Assembly: GCA_031272985.1 (NCBI GenBank)
Contig: JAISSU010000003.1
Coordinates: 1 to 64,000 of the forward strand
Source of the DNA: Lachnospiraceae bacterium
GTDB lineage: Bacteria; Bacillota; Clostridia; Lachnospirales; Lachnospiraceae
Direction: 5' to 3'
DNA length: 64,000 bases
Position numbers and translations under genes: made by a program. Positions within the stretch are counted from its first letter, which is position 1, and the number at the start of each line of letters is the position of its first letter. The notes under the pieces are model-generated. The model was given only the letters and a program-made list of their open reading frames with translations, was not told where the DNA came from and searched no databases. Shown in pieces: positions 53,866 to 64,000 of this stretch.

Positions 53866-55536
53866 GTGGGAACTAAAACTTTAGATGTAGAAATGCTTGC
53901 GAAAATGTTCATCGCAGGCGCATGGAATCTTGAAGCGAATAAAGAACATATAAATGAACTTAATGTTTTCCCTGTTCCGGATGGGGATACAGGCACTAAT
54001 ATGACCCTTACCATTCAATCAGCAGTAAAAGAGGTCATGGCAATATCCGATCTGAATATGGGAAGTATTTCAAAGGCCATTTCATCAGGGTCACTTCGCG
54101 GAGCGAGAGGAAATTCGGGAGTCATTCTATCCCAGCTCTTAAGAGGATTTACGAAATCCATTCAAGAACTGGAAACAATAGACGCCATGAGTATAGCGGC
54201 CGCACTTGGCAGAGCTCGCGACACCGCATATAAGGCCGTTATGAAACCCAAAGAGGGCACGATACTCACGGTGGCTTCCGGGATAGCTGAAGAAGCCGCG
54301 AGACTTAGTTTGGAAACCGATGATTTGGAAGAGTTATTCCCCGCAATATTGAAACACGCTGAAGAAGTTCTGGAAAAGACGCCGGACTTGTTGCCGGTCT
54401 TAAAGGAGGCTGGTGTTGTGGATTCAGGCGGAAAAGGATTGGTGGTCATATTAAAAGGTGCTTATGATGCTTTCCTCGGAAAAGAGGTTGAGTACACGAC
54501 CGTAAAAACTGAGGGGAAGGCGGCAGTCTATAAGGCGCCTGAGAGCGAAGAAGAATCTGATATTAAATTCGGGTATTGTACGGAGTTTATTATTCTGACC
54601 AATAAAACATTTAGCGATAAGGACGAGGATGAATTAAAGAGTTTTCTCTCGGGAATAGGCGATTCTATTGTTTGTGTGGCAGACGATGAAGTAGTTAAAA
54701 TCCACGTCCACACTAATGACCCCGGATTAGCCATTCAAAAGGGTCTCTCATACGGAGCACTTTCCCGCATGAAAATTGACAATATGCGTGAAGAGCATCA
54801 CGAGAGAGTGATCAAAGAGGCTGAAAAGCTCGCAAAAGAGCAAGAAGAGCAGGCTAAAAAGAAGACTGCACCGAAAAAATCAGTCGGGATTATCAGCGTT
54901 TCCGCCGGCGAAGGCATAAAAGAAATTTTCACCGAATTGGGAGTAGACTACATCATCGAGGGCGGACAGACTATGAACCCCAGCACAGAAGATGTACTTG
55001 AGGCGATTGAAAAAGTCTGGGCAGAAACAGTCTTTATTCTTCCTAATAATAAAAACATTATTCTGGCAGCTGATCAGGCACGTGATTTAAGCGAGGATAC
55101 TAATGTAATAGTGATTCCTACAAAGACTGTACCGCAGGGTATTTCCGCTGTTATCAGTTTTTCGCAGGAGGCGGAAATTTCGGAAAATGAAGAAGCCATG
55201 AAAGAAGCTGCCGCTCATGTGAAATCAGGTCAAGTAACATATGCTGTGCGTGATACCACTATAGAGCAAAGGCAAATCCACGAAGGCGATATTATGGGAC
55301 TCGGCGATAAAGGCATTCTTTCGCTTGGTAATGATATTGGTCAGACTGCAAAAGAACTCGTGCGGGCTTTGGTAGATGATGATTCTGAGATTATCAGTAT
55401 ATATTACGGCGCCGAAGTGGAAAAGAAAGCCGCTGAAAATTTTGGGAAAGAAATTGAAGCTGCTTATCCCGAGTTGGATGTAGTGGTACAATATGGCGGA
55501 CAGCCTGTATACTATTATGTGGTGGCGGTTGAGTGA
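53866..55536 (+). CDS. fakA: DAK2-domain fatty acid kinase subunit FakA
   Basis: A 556-residue protein with an N-terminal DAK2 nucleotide-binding domain (LNVFPVPDGDTGTNM near residues 30-44, GARGNSGVILSQ) and a C-terminal EDD-type region. FakA with FakB phosphorylates exogenous fatty acids for phospholipid synthesis. No fakB is in the window. The start is GTG with AAGGAGGG 7 nt upstream. It overlaps recG by 4 nt. Confidence 0.9.
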   Translation: MGTKTLDVEMLAKMFIAGAWNLEANKEHINELNVFPVPDGDTGTNMTLTIQSAVKEVMAISDLNMGSISKAISSGSLRGARGNSGVILSQLLRGFTKSIQELETIDAMSIAAALGRARDTAYKAVMKPKEGTILTVASGIAEEAARLSLETDDLEELFPAILKHAEEVLEKTPDLLPVLKEAGVVDSGGKGLVVILKGAYDAFLGKEVEYTTVKTEGKAAVYKAPESEEESDIKFGYCTEFIILTNKTFSDKDEDELKSFLSGIGDSIVCVADDEVVKIHVHTNDPGLAIQKGLSYGALSRMKIDNMREEHHERVIKEAEKLAKEQEEQAKKKTAPKKSVGIISVSAGEGIKEIFTELGVDYIIEGGQTMNPSTEDVLEAIEKVWAETVFILPNNKNIILAADQARDLSEDTNVIVIPTKTVPQGISAVISFSQEAEISENEEAMKEAAAHVKSGQVTYAVRDTTIEQRQIHEGDIMGLGDKGILSLGNDIGQTAKELVRALVDDDSEIISIYYGAEVEKKAAENFGKEIEAAYPELDVVVQYGGQPVYYYVVAVE

Positions 55537-57569
55537 CAGAAAACACCTTAATTGTTGAATTAAAAGGAGTCGGAGAAAAGAGCGCAAAACTCTTTGGCAA
55601 ACTTGGAATTTTTACAATAGGAGATTTAATAAGGCATTATCCGAGGGGCTTTTCAAAATATGATAAGCCCGTTTTGATAGCAAATGCTCCGGAGGGTGAG
55701 ATTGTCACTCTCAGCGGGGCAATCTTCGGAAAAGTACAGGTTCAAAGAGGAAGAAAATTATCAGTGACCACCCTTATGCTTAAGGATTTGACCGGAAGCT
55801 TAAGGGTGCTCTGGTTTCATATGCCGTATCTTTCATCCTCACTTTCAAAAGGTGGGGCGATTACTCTTCGCGGCAGAATCAGGTTAGGGAAAAAGGGACG
55901 ATATTTGGAGCACCCCGAAATTTTCTTTCCGGCAACTAAATATGAAGAATTGGAGGGAAAGCTCGTACCCTATTACCCCCTTACTACCGGTATTTCTAAT
56001 GCGGCAATTATCAAAGCTCTTAAACAAGCATTGGAACAAATAGAAGTATTGCGTGATTATCTTCCGCTTAGTCTTCGTAAACACTATAAGCTCGCCGAGG
56101 CGAACTTTTCTTTCAGGCAATTGCATTTTCCCGACAATGAAGAAAACTATATGCTCGCGAGAAGGAGACTTGTCTTCGAGGAATTGTTCTTCTTTATTTT
56201 GTCAATTAGGAGACTAAAGAAAAAAAGAGCCGGAAATCTCTGGGATATGCCGAATAATACGGCAGTAGATAATTTTCTTAAGACTTTGCCATTTACTTTA
56301 ACAAAAGCTCAGGAAAGGACATGGAATGAAATAAGAGCCGATCTCGAAAGTCCTTACGCCATGTCCAGACTCGTACAAGGTGACGTTGGAAGCGGAAAGA
56401 CCATTTTAGCTATCATCGCAATTCTAAGAACTGTTTCAAACGGTTATCAGGCGGCGCTCATGGCGCCGACCGAGGTTTTGGCAAAGCAGCATTACGAGAC
56501 ATTATCAAAAATGCTTGATGTGGGAACCCCCGGTACTATTTGCCGTCCGATTCTGCTCACGGGATCAATGACCGCGAAGGAAAAGCGGGAAGCATATTCC
56601 GAGATTGAAAGCGGAAAAGCAAATATTATTGTCGGAACGCACGCATTAATTCAGGAGAAAGTAAATTACCAAAATCTCGCTCTTGTTATCACAGATGAAC
56701 AGCACCGGTTCGGCGTTAAACAACGCATCGCATTAGCCGAAAAAGGAGAAAATGCGCATATTTTAGTAATGAGTGCGACACCTATTCCAAGAACTCTTGC
56801 AATGATTCTTTACGGAGATATGGATATTTCGATCGTGGATGAGCTGCCCGCAAATCGCCTTCCGATTAAAAATGCCGTAGTTGATAGTTCTTTTAGAAAG
56901 CAGACTCTTGACTTCATAAAGAAACAGATAAATGATGGCAGGCAGTGCTATATTATATGTCCTATGGTTGAGGAAAGCGAAGGATTAGATGCACGCAATG
57001 TTACTGACTACACTGAGGAACTAAAAGAAGATTTGGGAGAAAACGATTCATCAGATTTTGTTATCAGCGCCCTGCATGGAAAAATGAAGCAGAAGGAAAA
57101 AGACAGAATCATGGAAGCTTTTAAGGCAAATGAGATTCAAATATTGGTTTCGACTACAGTAATCGAAGTCGGTATAGACGTTCCGAATGCGACAGTGATA
57201 ATAATAGAAAATGCCGAACGTTTTGGGCTTTCTCAACTCCACCAGTTAAGAGGGAGGGTAGGACGAGGAGAATACCAATCATATTGCATTTTTATGAGTG
57301 ATTCCAAAACAGACCAGACAAAAGAAAGGCTTGAAGTCCTTAAAAACAGCAATGACGGTTTTTTTATTGCGAAAGAAGATTTAAGACTACGTGGACCCGG
57401 AGACATGACCGGACTTCGACAAAGTGGATTAATGGAATTTAGGCTCGCCGATATTTTTCAGGATGCCGGCATTTTACAAGAAGCAAGCGAGGCAGTATCA
57501 TTATTCGGAGATGAGATTGACACAAATGAATTAACTTTTTATAATGGGCTGAAAAAGGAATCACTTTAA
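55533..57569 (+). CDS. recG: ATP-dependent DNA helicase RecG
   Basis: A 678-residue helicase that regresses stalled replication forks and processes branched DNA. It has the N-terminal wedge/OB domain (LKGVGEKSAKLFGKLGI), then Walker A QGDVGSGKT, the box ITDEQHRFGVKQR, SATPIPRTLAM, and the terminal motif QLHQLRGRVGRGEYQSYC with DLRLRGPGD. The GTG start overlaps the fakA stop (GTGA); length is standard. Confidence 0.96.
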   Translation: MTENTLIVELKGVGEKSAKLFGKLGIFTIGDLIRHYPRGFSKYDKPVLIANAPEGEIVTLSGAIFGKVQVQRGRKLSVTTLMLKDLTGSLRVLWFHMPYLSSSLSKGGAITLRGRIRLGKKGRYLEHPEIFFPATKYEELEGKLVPYYPLTTGISNAAIIKALKQALEQIEVLRDYLPLSLRKHYKLAEANFSFRQLHFPDNEENYMLARRRLVFEELFFFILSIRRLKKKRAGNLWDMPNNTAVDNFLKTLPFTLTKAQERTWNEIRADLESPYAMSRLVQGDVGSGKTILAIIAILRTVSNGYQAALMAPTEVLAKQHYETLSKMLDVGTPGTICRPILLTGSMTAKEKREAYSEIESGKANIIVGTHALIQEKVNYQNLALVITDEQHRFGVKQRIALAEKGENAHILVMSATPIPRTLAMILYGDMDISIVDELPANRLPIKNAVVDSSFRKQTLDFIKKQINDGRQCYIICPMVEESEGLDARNVTDYTEELKEDLGENDSSDFVISALHGKMKQKEKDRIMEAFKANEIQILVSTTVIEVGIDVPNATVIIIENAERFGLSQLHQLRGRVGRGEYQSYCIFMSDSKTDQTKERLEVLKNSNDGFFIAKEDLRLRGPGDMTGLRQSGLMEFRLADIFQDAGILQEASEAVSLFGDEIDTNELTFYNGLKKESL

Positions 57570-58129
57570 TGCGTGTAATAGCGGGAAGTGCGCGGAGTCT
57601 AAAGCTGACTACGCCTAAAAGTAATAATACCAGACCTACTACGGACAGGATAAAAGAGACGCTGTTTAATATATTGCAGCCACATTTGCAGGGGTGTACG
57701 TTTCTGGATTTATTTGCGGGAAGCGGGGGTATCGGAATAGAGGCCTTAAGCAGGGGGGCGAAAAAATGCGTCTTTGTTGAAAAGGACAGCGAGGCGCTAA
57801 AGTGCATAAAGAAAAACATTGAATCTACAGGCTTTACGGATAAATCAATGGTAATCTCCTCGGACGTATTTTCGGCTCTTAAAAACCTGCCAAAGGGTGA
57901 GGGTTTTGATTTGATATTCATGGACCCGCCATACAATAAAGGTCTCGTAATAAGCGTTTTGAGTGCCATGTCTAATTCTCAAATTGCTAATAAAAATACA
58001 ATTATTGTGGCCGAAACCGGGCTAAATGAGGATATTGCCGAGATAGAAGGCTTCGGTTACGCAATTGACAGAATAAAAGAGTACAAGACGAATAAACACT
58101 GGTTTATTTCGAAGGGGGACGAAAGATGA
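57569..58129 (+). CDS. rsmD: 16S rRNA (guanine(966)-N(2))-methyltransferase RsmD
   Basis: A 186-residue SAM-dependent methyltransferase of 16S rRNA. It starts [13 protein letters not shown], binds SAM through [20 protein letters not shown], and has the catalytic DPPYNKG. Its ATG shares one base with the recG stop, and its end overlaps coaD by 4 nt, so the three are translationally coupled. Confidence 0.95.
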   Translation: MRVIAGSARSLKLTTPKSNNTRPTTDRIKETLFNILQPHLQGCTFLDLFAGSGGIGIEALSRGAKKCVFVEKDSEALKCIKKNIESTGFTDKSMVISSDVFSALKNLPKGEGFDLIFMDPPYNKGLVISVLSAMSNSQIANKNTIIVAETGLNEDIAEIEGFGYAIDRIKEYKTNKHWFISKGDER

Positions 58130-58620
58130 TTAAGGCAATTTATCCGGGAAGTTTCGACCCGGTCACATACGGTCATTTGGACATAATTAAGAGATCTTGC
58201 GCTTTAGCAGATGAATTAATTGTCGGTGTATTAAATAATCCGGCAAAAAGTCCGTTGTTTTCTGTAAAAGAACGTGTTAATATATTAGAAAATGTTACCG
58301 GACAGTGGTCGAATATCAGAATTGTTCCTTTTGAAGGACTTTTGGTTGACTTTGCCAATAAGATGGGCGCAAATGTTATTGTAAGGGGTTTGAGAGCTAT
58401 CACGGATTTTGAATATGAGCTTACGATGTCGCAAACAAACCACATACTATCGCCTGACATTGAGACAATATTTCTGACTACTGGTTTGGAATATTCTTAT
58501 TTAAGCTCTTCGACTGTTAAAGAGGTCGCGGCATTTGGCGGGGATATATCGCATTTCGTCCCCGAGGTGGTAATAAAAGAGATGGATAAGAAGAGGGGAA
58601 GTATAGATTCAATCAACTAA
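58126..58620 (+). CDS. coaD: Phosphopantetheine adenylyltransferase
   Basis: A 164-residue nucleotidyltransferase of coenzyme A synthesis. It begins with [15 protein letters not shown] (the T/HxGH motif) and has [13 protein letters not shown] and [26 protein letters not shown] stretch inside rsmD provides the binding site. The rsmD-coaD pair is conserved across bacteria. Confidence 0.96.
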   Translation: MIKAIYPGSFDPVTYGHLDIIKRSCALADELIVGVLNNPAKSPLFSVKERVNILENVTGQWSNIRIVPFEGLLVDFANKMGANVIVRGLRAITDFEYELTMSQTNHILSPDIETIFLTTGLEYSYLSSSTVKEVAAFGGDISHFVPEVVIKEMDKKRGSIDSIN

Positions 58621-58633
58621 GGAGGTAACTGTA

Positions 58634-59227
58634 ATGAGCAGCAGAGTTGAGCAGATTATTGAAGAAATTGAAGATTATATTGACAGTTGTAAATTTCAGC
58701 CTTTGTCCAATTCTAAGATCGTAGTCAACAAAGACCAGTTAGACGAGCTATTAAGGGAGCTTCGCATGAAGACGCCCGATGAGATCAAGCGCTACCAGAA
58801 GATTATCGCGAATAAAGACGCGATTCTCGCTGACGCAAAGCAAAAAGCAGACAGTATGCTTGAACAGGCAAAGATTCATACCGATCAGCTCGTAAGTGAG
58901 CATGAGATTATGCAACAGGCATATACTCAGGCCAATGCGATTGTGACAACAGCGACACAGCAAGCGCAGGAGATTTTAGATAAGGCTACCACGGATGCTA
59001 ATGACATCAGAGTCAGCGCCATGCAGTACACGGATGACCTTCTTGCTAATGCTGAGAATATTCTCGGGAATACTTTGGAGACATACAATTCCAGATTCGA
59101 CGGACTATTAACTTCTCTGCAGCAAAATTACGAGATAATCCGCAATAACAGGGCAGAGCTGCAGATACCTGACAGGAGCCGAGATAGTGCCACATCAAAT
59201 ACTCAGGCGTTTCTCGAAGAAGAATGA
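58634..59227 (+). CDS. Coiled-coil protein downstream of coaD
   Basis: A 197-residue protein, largely helical, with a long alanine/glutamine-rich coiled coil (about 60-150: ILADAKQKADSMLEQAKIHT and onward) resembling DivIVA-like or ATP synthase subunit b helices. No membrane segment or catalytic motif is visible. GGAGG lies 7 nt before the ATG. A protein of this type commonly follows coaD in Clostridia; a scaffold role is plausible but unproven. A terminator follows. Confidence 0.75.
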   Translation: MSSRVEQIIEEIEDYIDSCKFQPLSNSKIVVNKDQLDELLRELRMKTPDEIKRYQKIIANKDAILADAKQKADSMLEQAKIHTDQLVSEHEIMQQAYTQANAIVTTATQQAQEILDKATTDANDIRVSAMQYTDDLLANAENILGNTLETYNSRFDGLLTSLQQNYEIIRNNRAELQIPDRSRDSATSNTQAFLEEE

Positions 59228-59293
59228 TAGCGTACTATTTGATAAGTATTAATTGTACTTGGATAATTGATGGCGCACGGAAAAATTAAAAAT

Positions 59294-60831
<1,538 letters not shown>

Positions 60832-60893
60832 AATCTCATATAATAAGGGAAATAAGAGTTATTGATGCTGAAGGTGTCAGAATGGAGGTAAGG

Positions 60894-61937
60894 ATGAAAA
60901 CAAGTTTTGGTGTTACAAAAGACGGAAAGGCGGTTAGTCTCTACACATTAAAGAATACTCATGGAGTAAAAGCTTCGGTAACGGATTTCGGGGCCACTTT
61001 AGTTTCATTAATTGTTCCTGATAAAAACGGAAAGCCATTAGATGTGGTTTTGGGTTATGACGATGTTGGGACATATGAGGAGCGCGGGACTATCGCTTAC
61101 TTTGGGGCAATAATCGGAAGAGTGGGAAACCGCATAAAAGGGGCGAAATTCACGCTTAATGGTGAGACTTTTACGCTTACAGACAACTACAATGGCTGCA
61201 CTCTTCATGGTGGAAGAGATCAGTACAATATCCGTGTGTGGGATGTCGTGGAAGCGGATGAAAAGCACGTCTCATTTCTGTTAGTTAGTCCCGATGGCGA
61301 TCAGGGGTTCCCCGGAGAAGCAAAAATCACCGTTACTTATACGCTAACAGATGACAATAGTCTTGAGATTCATTATCATGGAACGGTGGATAAAGATACG
61401 CCGGTGGCGATGACGCATCACAGCTATTTTAATTTGAGCGGACATGACTCGGGGGATGTGCTTAAACACCTGCTCTGGATTAATGCCGATACTTTTTGCG
61501 AAATAGATGATATGTCAATACCAACAGGGAAAATGGTCGATGTAACAGGAACTCCTCTTGATTTCACTACTCCAAAAGAAGTGGGAGCGGATTTGTTCAA
61601 TGACTGCGAATCGCTAAAGCTCGCGGGAGGATACGACCATAATTATGCAATTAACGGAAGCGGGTTCAGACCGGTAGCATCATTATGCTCAAAGGAAAGC
61701 GGAATCACAATGGAAGTGCAAACCGACTTGCCGGGTATGCAATTTTATTCCGCGAATCTGACTACTGAGCCCGGAAAGGGCGGTGTTACTTATCAGCCGC
61801 ATTGTGCGATTTGCTTGGAAACGCAGTACTTCCCTGACAGTGTCAATCAGACGTATTTTGAGTCGCCGATAGTAAAGGCGGGGAAATCTTTTGACTCTGT
61901 CACGGCTTATAAATTCAATACTTCTGCGGGCGAATAA
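60894..61937 (+). CDS. galM: Aldose 1-epimerase (galactose mutarotase)
   Basis: A 347-residue mutarotase that equilibrates alpha and beta anomers of galactose or glucose. Motifs are RVGNRIKGAKF, CTLHGG, the catalytic-histidine segment MTHHSYFNLSG, GYDHNY and the glutamate in CLETQYFPDSVN. GGAGGT precedes the chosen ATG. No other galactose genes are adjacent. Confidence 0.95.
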   Translation: MKTSFGVTKDGKAVSLYTLKNTHGVKASVTDFGATLVSLIVPDKNGKPLDVVLGYDDVGTYEERGTIAYFGAIIGRVGNRIKGAKFTLNGETFTLTDNYNGCTLHGGRDQYNIRVWDVVEADEKHVSFLLVSPDGDQGFPGEAKITVTYTLTDDNSLEIHYHGTVDKDTPVAMTHHSYFNLSGHDSGDVLKHLLWINADTFCEIDDMSIPTGKMVDVTGTPLDFTTPKEVGADLFNDCESLKLAGGYDHNYAINGSGFRPVASLCSKESGITMEVQTDLPGMQFYSANLTTEPGKGGVTYQPHCAICLETQYFPDSVNQTYFESPIVKAGKSFDSVTAYKFNTSAGE

Positions 61938-62000
61938 TTGTATCATTAGTACTTTGCTTGCAGGGAATACTATATAGAAAATAATGGAGAGAATTAACAA

Positions 62001-63386
62001 ATGGAAAAGAAAAACGCCTGGAATATTTATGAGACAGAAGATTTGACAAAGCTTGAAGAGGTTTGTGCCGGGTACAAGAAATTCTTGGATGCCGGTAAAA
62101 CCGAGAGAGAATGCGTGGCCGAGTCCGTGCGATTGGCAAGTGAGGTCGGTTATATTGATTTAGAGCAGGCGATAAAAGAAAAGAGAAGCCTTAAGGCCGG
62201 AGATAAGGTTTATTCTGTGATAATGGAAAAGGCTGCTGTCTTTTATTTGCTGGGAGATGAGCCGATTGAGAACGGACTGAATATTCTGGGTGCACATATT
62301 GATTCACCGCGTATTGATGTTAAACAGGTTCCCTTATATGAGGACGAGGGAAATGTTTATTTTGACACGCATTACTACGGAGGGATTAAGAAATATCAAT
62401 GGCTCGCGATTCCTCTTGCTATTCATGGTGTTATCGTAAGAAAGGACGGAACAAAGGTCGCCGTAAGCGTAGGTGAAAATGATGATGAGCCGGTATTTAC
62501 TATTTCGGATTTGCTCCCACACTTAGGTCGCGAGCGGGAAGATACCTCCGTGCGCAAATACATTGACGCCGAAAAAATGGATTTACTCATTGGAAGTCGC
62601 CCCGCAAAAGACATAGAAAAAGAAGCGGCTAAAGAAGCTCTTCTTAAAATACTAAAGGAGCAATATGGTATAGAGGAAGAGGATTTTCTTTCGGCGGAGC
62701 TTGAGATTGTTCCGGCGGGAAAGGCCAGAGAATGCGGTTTTGACAAGAGTATGATAATGGCTTATGGTCAGGATGACAGGGTCTGTGCCTATACATCGCT
62801 ATTGGCATTATTGGAGACAGAAAAAGTGACGCGTACCGCTTGTGTACTGATAGTGGATAAAGAAGAAATCGGAAGTATGGGCGCCACAGGGATGGAGTCA
62901 ATGTTTTTTGAGAATTCATTAGCTGAGCTTATGGAATGCAACGGGACATACAGCGAGCTTTCAATTCGAAGGTGTCTACGGCGCTCATATATGATTTCTT
63001 CGGATGTGAATGCGGCTTATGATCCGATGTATGCGACTTTCTTCGAAAAGAAAAACAATTCGTTTTTGGGTGGCGGATTAGTGTTCAGTAAATTTACCGG
63101 CAGCGGTGGAAAAGGCGGAGCCAATGACGCTAATCCGGAGTACATTGCCGCGCTTAGAAAGATGCTGGATGATGGTAATGTCATTTATCAATTGGCTGAG
63201 CTCGGTGCGGTAGACGCGGGCGGAGGCGGAACAATTTCTCATGTCATGGCAAAATACGCAATGAATGTGATTGACGCGGGTATGGCAGTACTTAGTATGC
63301 ACGCACCGTGGGAGGTCACGAGCAAGGCGGATATATACGAAGGCTTAAAAGGATATAAAGTATTTTTACAGAAGGCCGGCATTTAA
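62001..63386 (+). CDS. M18 family aminopeptidase
   Basis: A 461-residue zinc aminopeptidase of family M18. Metal and catalytic residues appear in GAHIDSPRIDVKQ (His and Asp), VDKEEIGSMGATG (the Glu pair) and the late SMHAPWEV histidine. It removes N-terminal, often acidic, residues from peptides in the cytoplasm. GGAGAG lies about 9-10 nt before the ATG. It is followed after 18 nt by shikimate kinase. Confidence 0.93.
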   Translation: MEKKNAWNIYETEDLTKLEEVCAGYKKFLDAGKTERECVAESVRLASEVGYIDLEQAIKEKRSLKAGDKVYSVIMEKAAVFYLLGDEPIENGLNILGAHIDSPRIDVKQVPLYEDEGNVYFDTHYYGGIKKYQWLAIPLAIHGVIVRKDGTKVAVSVGENDDEPVFTISDLLPHLGREREDTSVRKYIDAEKMDLLIGSRPAKDIEKEAAKEALLKILKEQYGIEEEDFLSAELEIVPAGKARECGFDKSMIMAYGQDDRVCAYTSLLALLETEKVTRTACVLIVDKEEIGSMGATGMESMFFENSLAELMECNGTYSELSIRRCLRRSYMISSDVNAAYDPMYATFFEKKNNSFLGGGLVFSKFTGSGGKGGANDANPEYIAALRKMLDDGNVIYQLAELGAVDAGGGGTISHVMAKYAMNVIDAGMAVLSMHAPWEVTSKADIYEGLKGYKVFLQKAGI

Positions 63387-63404
63387 AGTTTGGATATTAA
63401 GAAA

Positions 63405-63917
63405 ATGTGTAAAGCAATGCGAAATATCATTCTCATAGGCTATATGGGAAGCGGAAAGACTACGGTAGCCGGGGCATTGGCAGAATTACTGCAATGCCCC
63501 TTTATTGATATGGATACAGAAATTGAAAAACGGGAGAAAAAAAGCATTACGGATATTTTTAAAGAAAAAGGTGAGGGATATTTCAGGGATTTGGAGACGG
63601 AGTTTTTAAAAGGCTTTAGCGAAGAAGGCGCGGTTCTTTCCAGCGGAGGCGGCATCGTTTTGCGTGAGGAAAACATTATTTTATTAAAAAAGTCAGGTAC
63701 TGTAGTCTGGCTATATTCGAGCCCTGATATCATTTTAGAAAGGCTTTCAAAAGACGAATCGCGTCCATTGTTGCCGAATACCAAAGATAAAATAGAGGAA
63801 ATGCTGGCCATAAGGATGCCGTATTACGAGAGAGCGTGCGATATTAGAATTGATACAGATAATAAAACACCCGGCAAGATCTCCGAAGAGATATTGGCCA
63901 AATGTGATTATAATTAA
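63405..63917 (+). CDS. aroK: Shikimate kinase
   Basis: About 170 residues. It phosphorylates shikimate in the aromatic amino acid pathway. Walker A is GYMGSGKTT, the shikimate-binding Asp pair lies in IDMDTEIE, and FRDLE and SSGGGIV are conserved; the lid arginine is in RPLL. The start is uncertain because no clear binding site precedes the TTG at 63390, this ATG, or the ATG at 63417. Confidence 0.93.
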   Translation: MCKAMRNIILIGYMGSGKTTVAGALAELLQCPFIDMDTEIEKREKKSITDIFKEKGEGYFRDLETEFLKGFSEEGAVLSSGGGIVLREENIILLKKSGTVVWLYSSPDIILERLSKDESRPLLPNTKDKIEEMLAIRMPYYERACDIRIDTDNKTPGKISEEILAKCDYN

Positions 63918-63924
63918 AATGCGC

Positions 63925-63988
63925 TAATAAGAGACTGAATTAATAAGAGATTGAATTAATAAGAGATGGCATTAAAAAAAGAGATGAC
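63925..63988. repeat. 16-bp tandem repeat, four units
   Basis: Three near-identical units of TAATAAGAGANTGAAT-type sequence at 63925, 63941 and 63957, and a degenerate fourth at 63973. They fill the space between shikimate kinase and an AAGGAGA ribosome binding site at the window's end that belongs to the next gene. Confidence 0.65.
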
Positions 63989-64000
63989 TTATAAAGGAGA

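Overview
The window looks like chromosome of a low-to-mid GC Firmicute of class Clostridia, probably Lachnospiraceae or a relative. The evidence is strong AGGAGG ribosome binding sites, frequent TTG and GTG starts, the order rpmB - asp23-like - fakA - recG - rsmD - coaD, peptide- and sugar-type ABC operons with lipoprotein binding proteins, and consensus sigma-A promoters with 17-nt spacers. I saw no rRNA, tRNA, CRISPR array, prophage or intact insertion sequence.

Region 1 (1-18.8 kb) is the most interesting part: two divergent operons around a 590-nt regulatory region (9963-10551). The leftward operon encodes an Opp/Dpp-type ABC importer, two phosphotriesterase-family proteins, a MATE exporter and a TetR regulator. 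One phosphotriesterase homolog keeps every metal ligand; the other has lost all of them. The rightward operon encodes an aldehyde dehydrogenase, a GrdB-like selenoprotein read through an in-frame UGA with a bacterial SECIS hairpin, a GrdE-like partner whose pyruvoyl-forming cysteine is leucine, a zinc alcohol dehydrogenase, a divergent RibF-like protein, a SorC-type regulator and a DhnA-type class I aldolase. Together they read as import, hydrolysis, selenium-dependent reductive cleavage, and oxidation/aldol cleavage of an unidentified compound. I know of no described pathway with this gene set. It is my main candidate for a new system.

Region 2 (18.8-37 kb) holds a frameshifted cell-wall-anchored adhesin gene, rpoB-rpoC without the usual ribosomal-protein neighbours, an HD-domain protein, a LacI-controlled sugar ABC importer with an appended metallo-beta-lactamase-fold hydrolase, a CbbX/SpoVK-like AAA ATPase preceded by a candidate structured RNA, and a lipoprotein.

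Region 3 (37-47 kb) is patchy. It has a HigA-like antitoxin with a ruined toxin gene, an LTA-synthase-like membrane sulfatase, a DUF4143 ATPase, an isolated AraC DNA-binding domain, GTP-type PEP carboxykinase, a HicB remnant, a ferredoxin-fused aldo/keto reductase with a small cysteine-rich partner, and an acyltransferase with a zinc ribbon.

Region 4 (47-64 kb) is mostly housekeeping: an alpha/beta hydrolase, a membrane-anchored MurF-like ligase and Ddl (cell wall); nicotinate phosphoribosyltransferase; a small Smr protein; the rpmB-to-coaD run; guaB; galM; an M18 aminopeptidase; and shikimate kinase.
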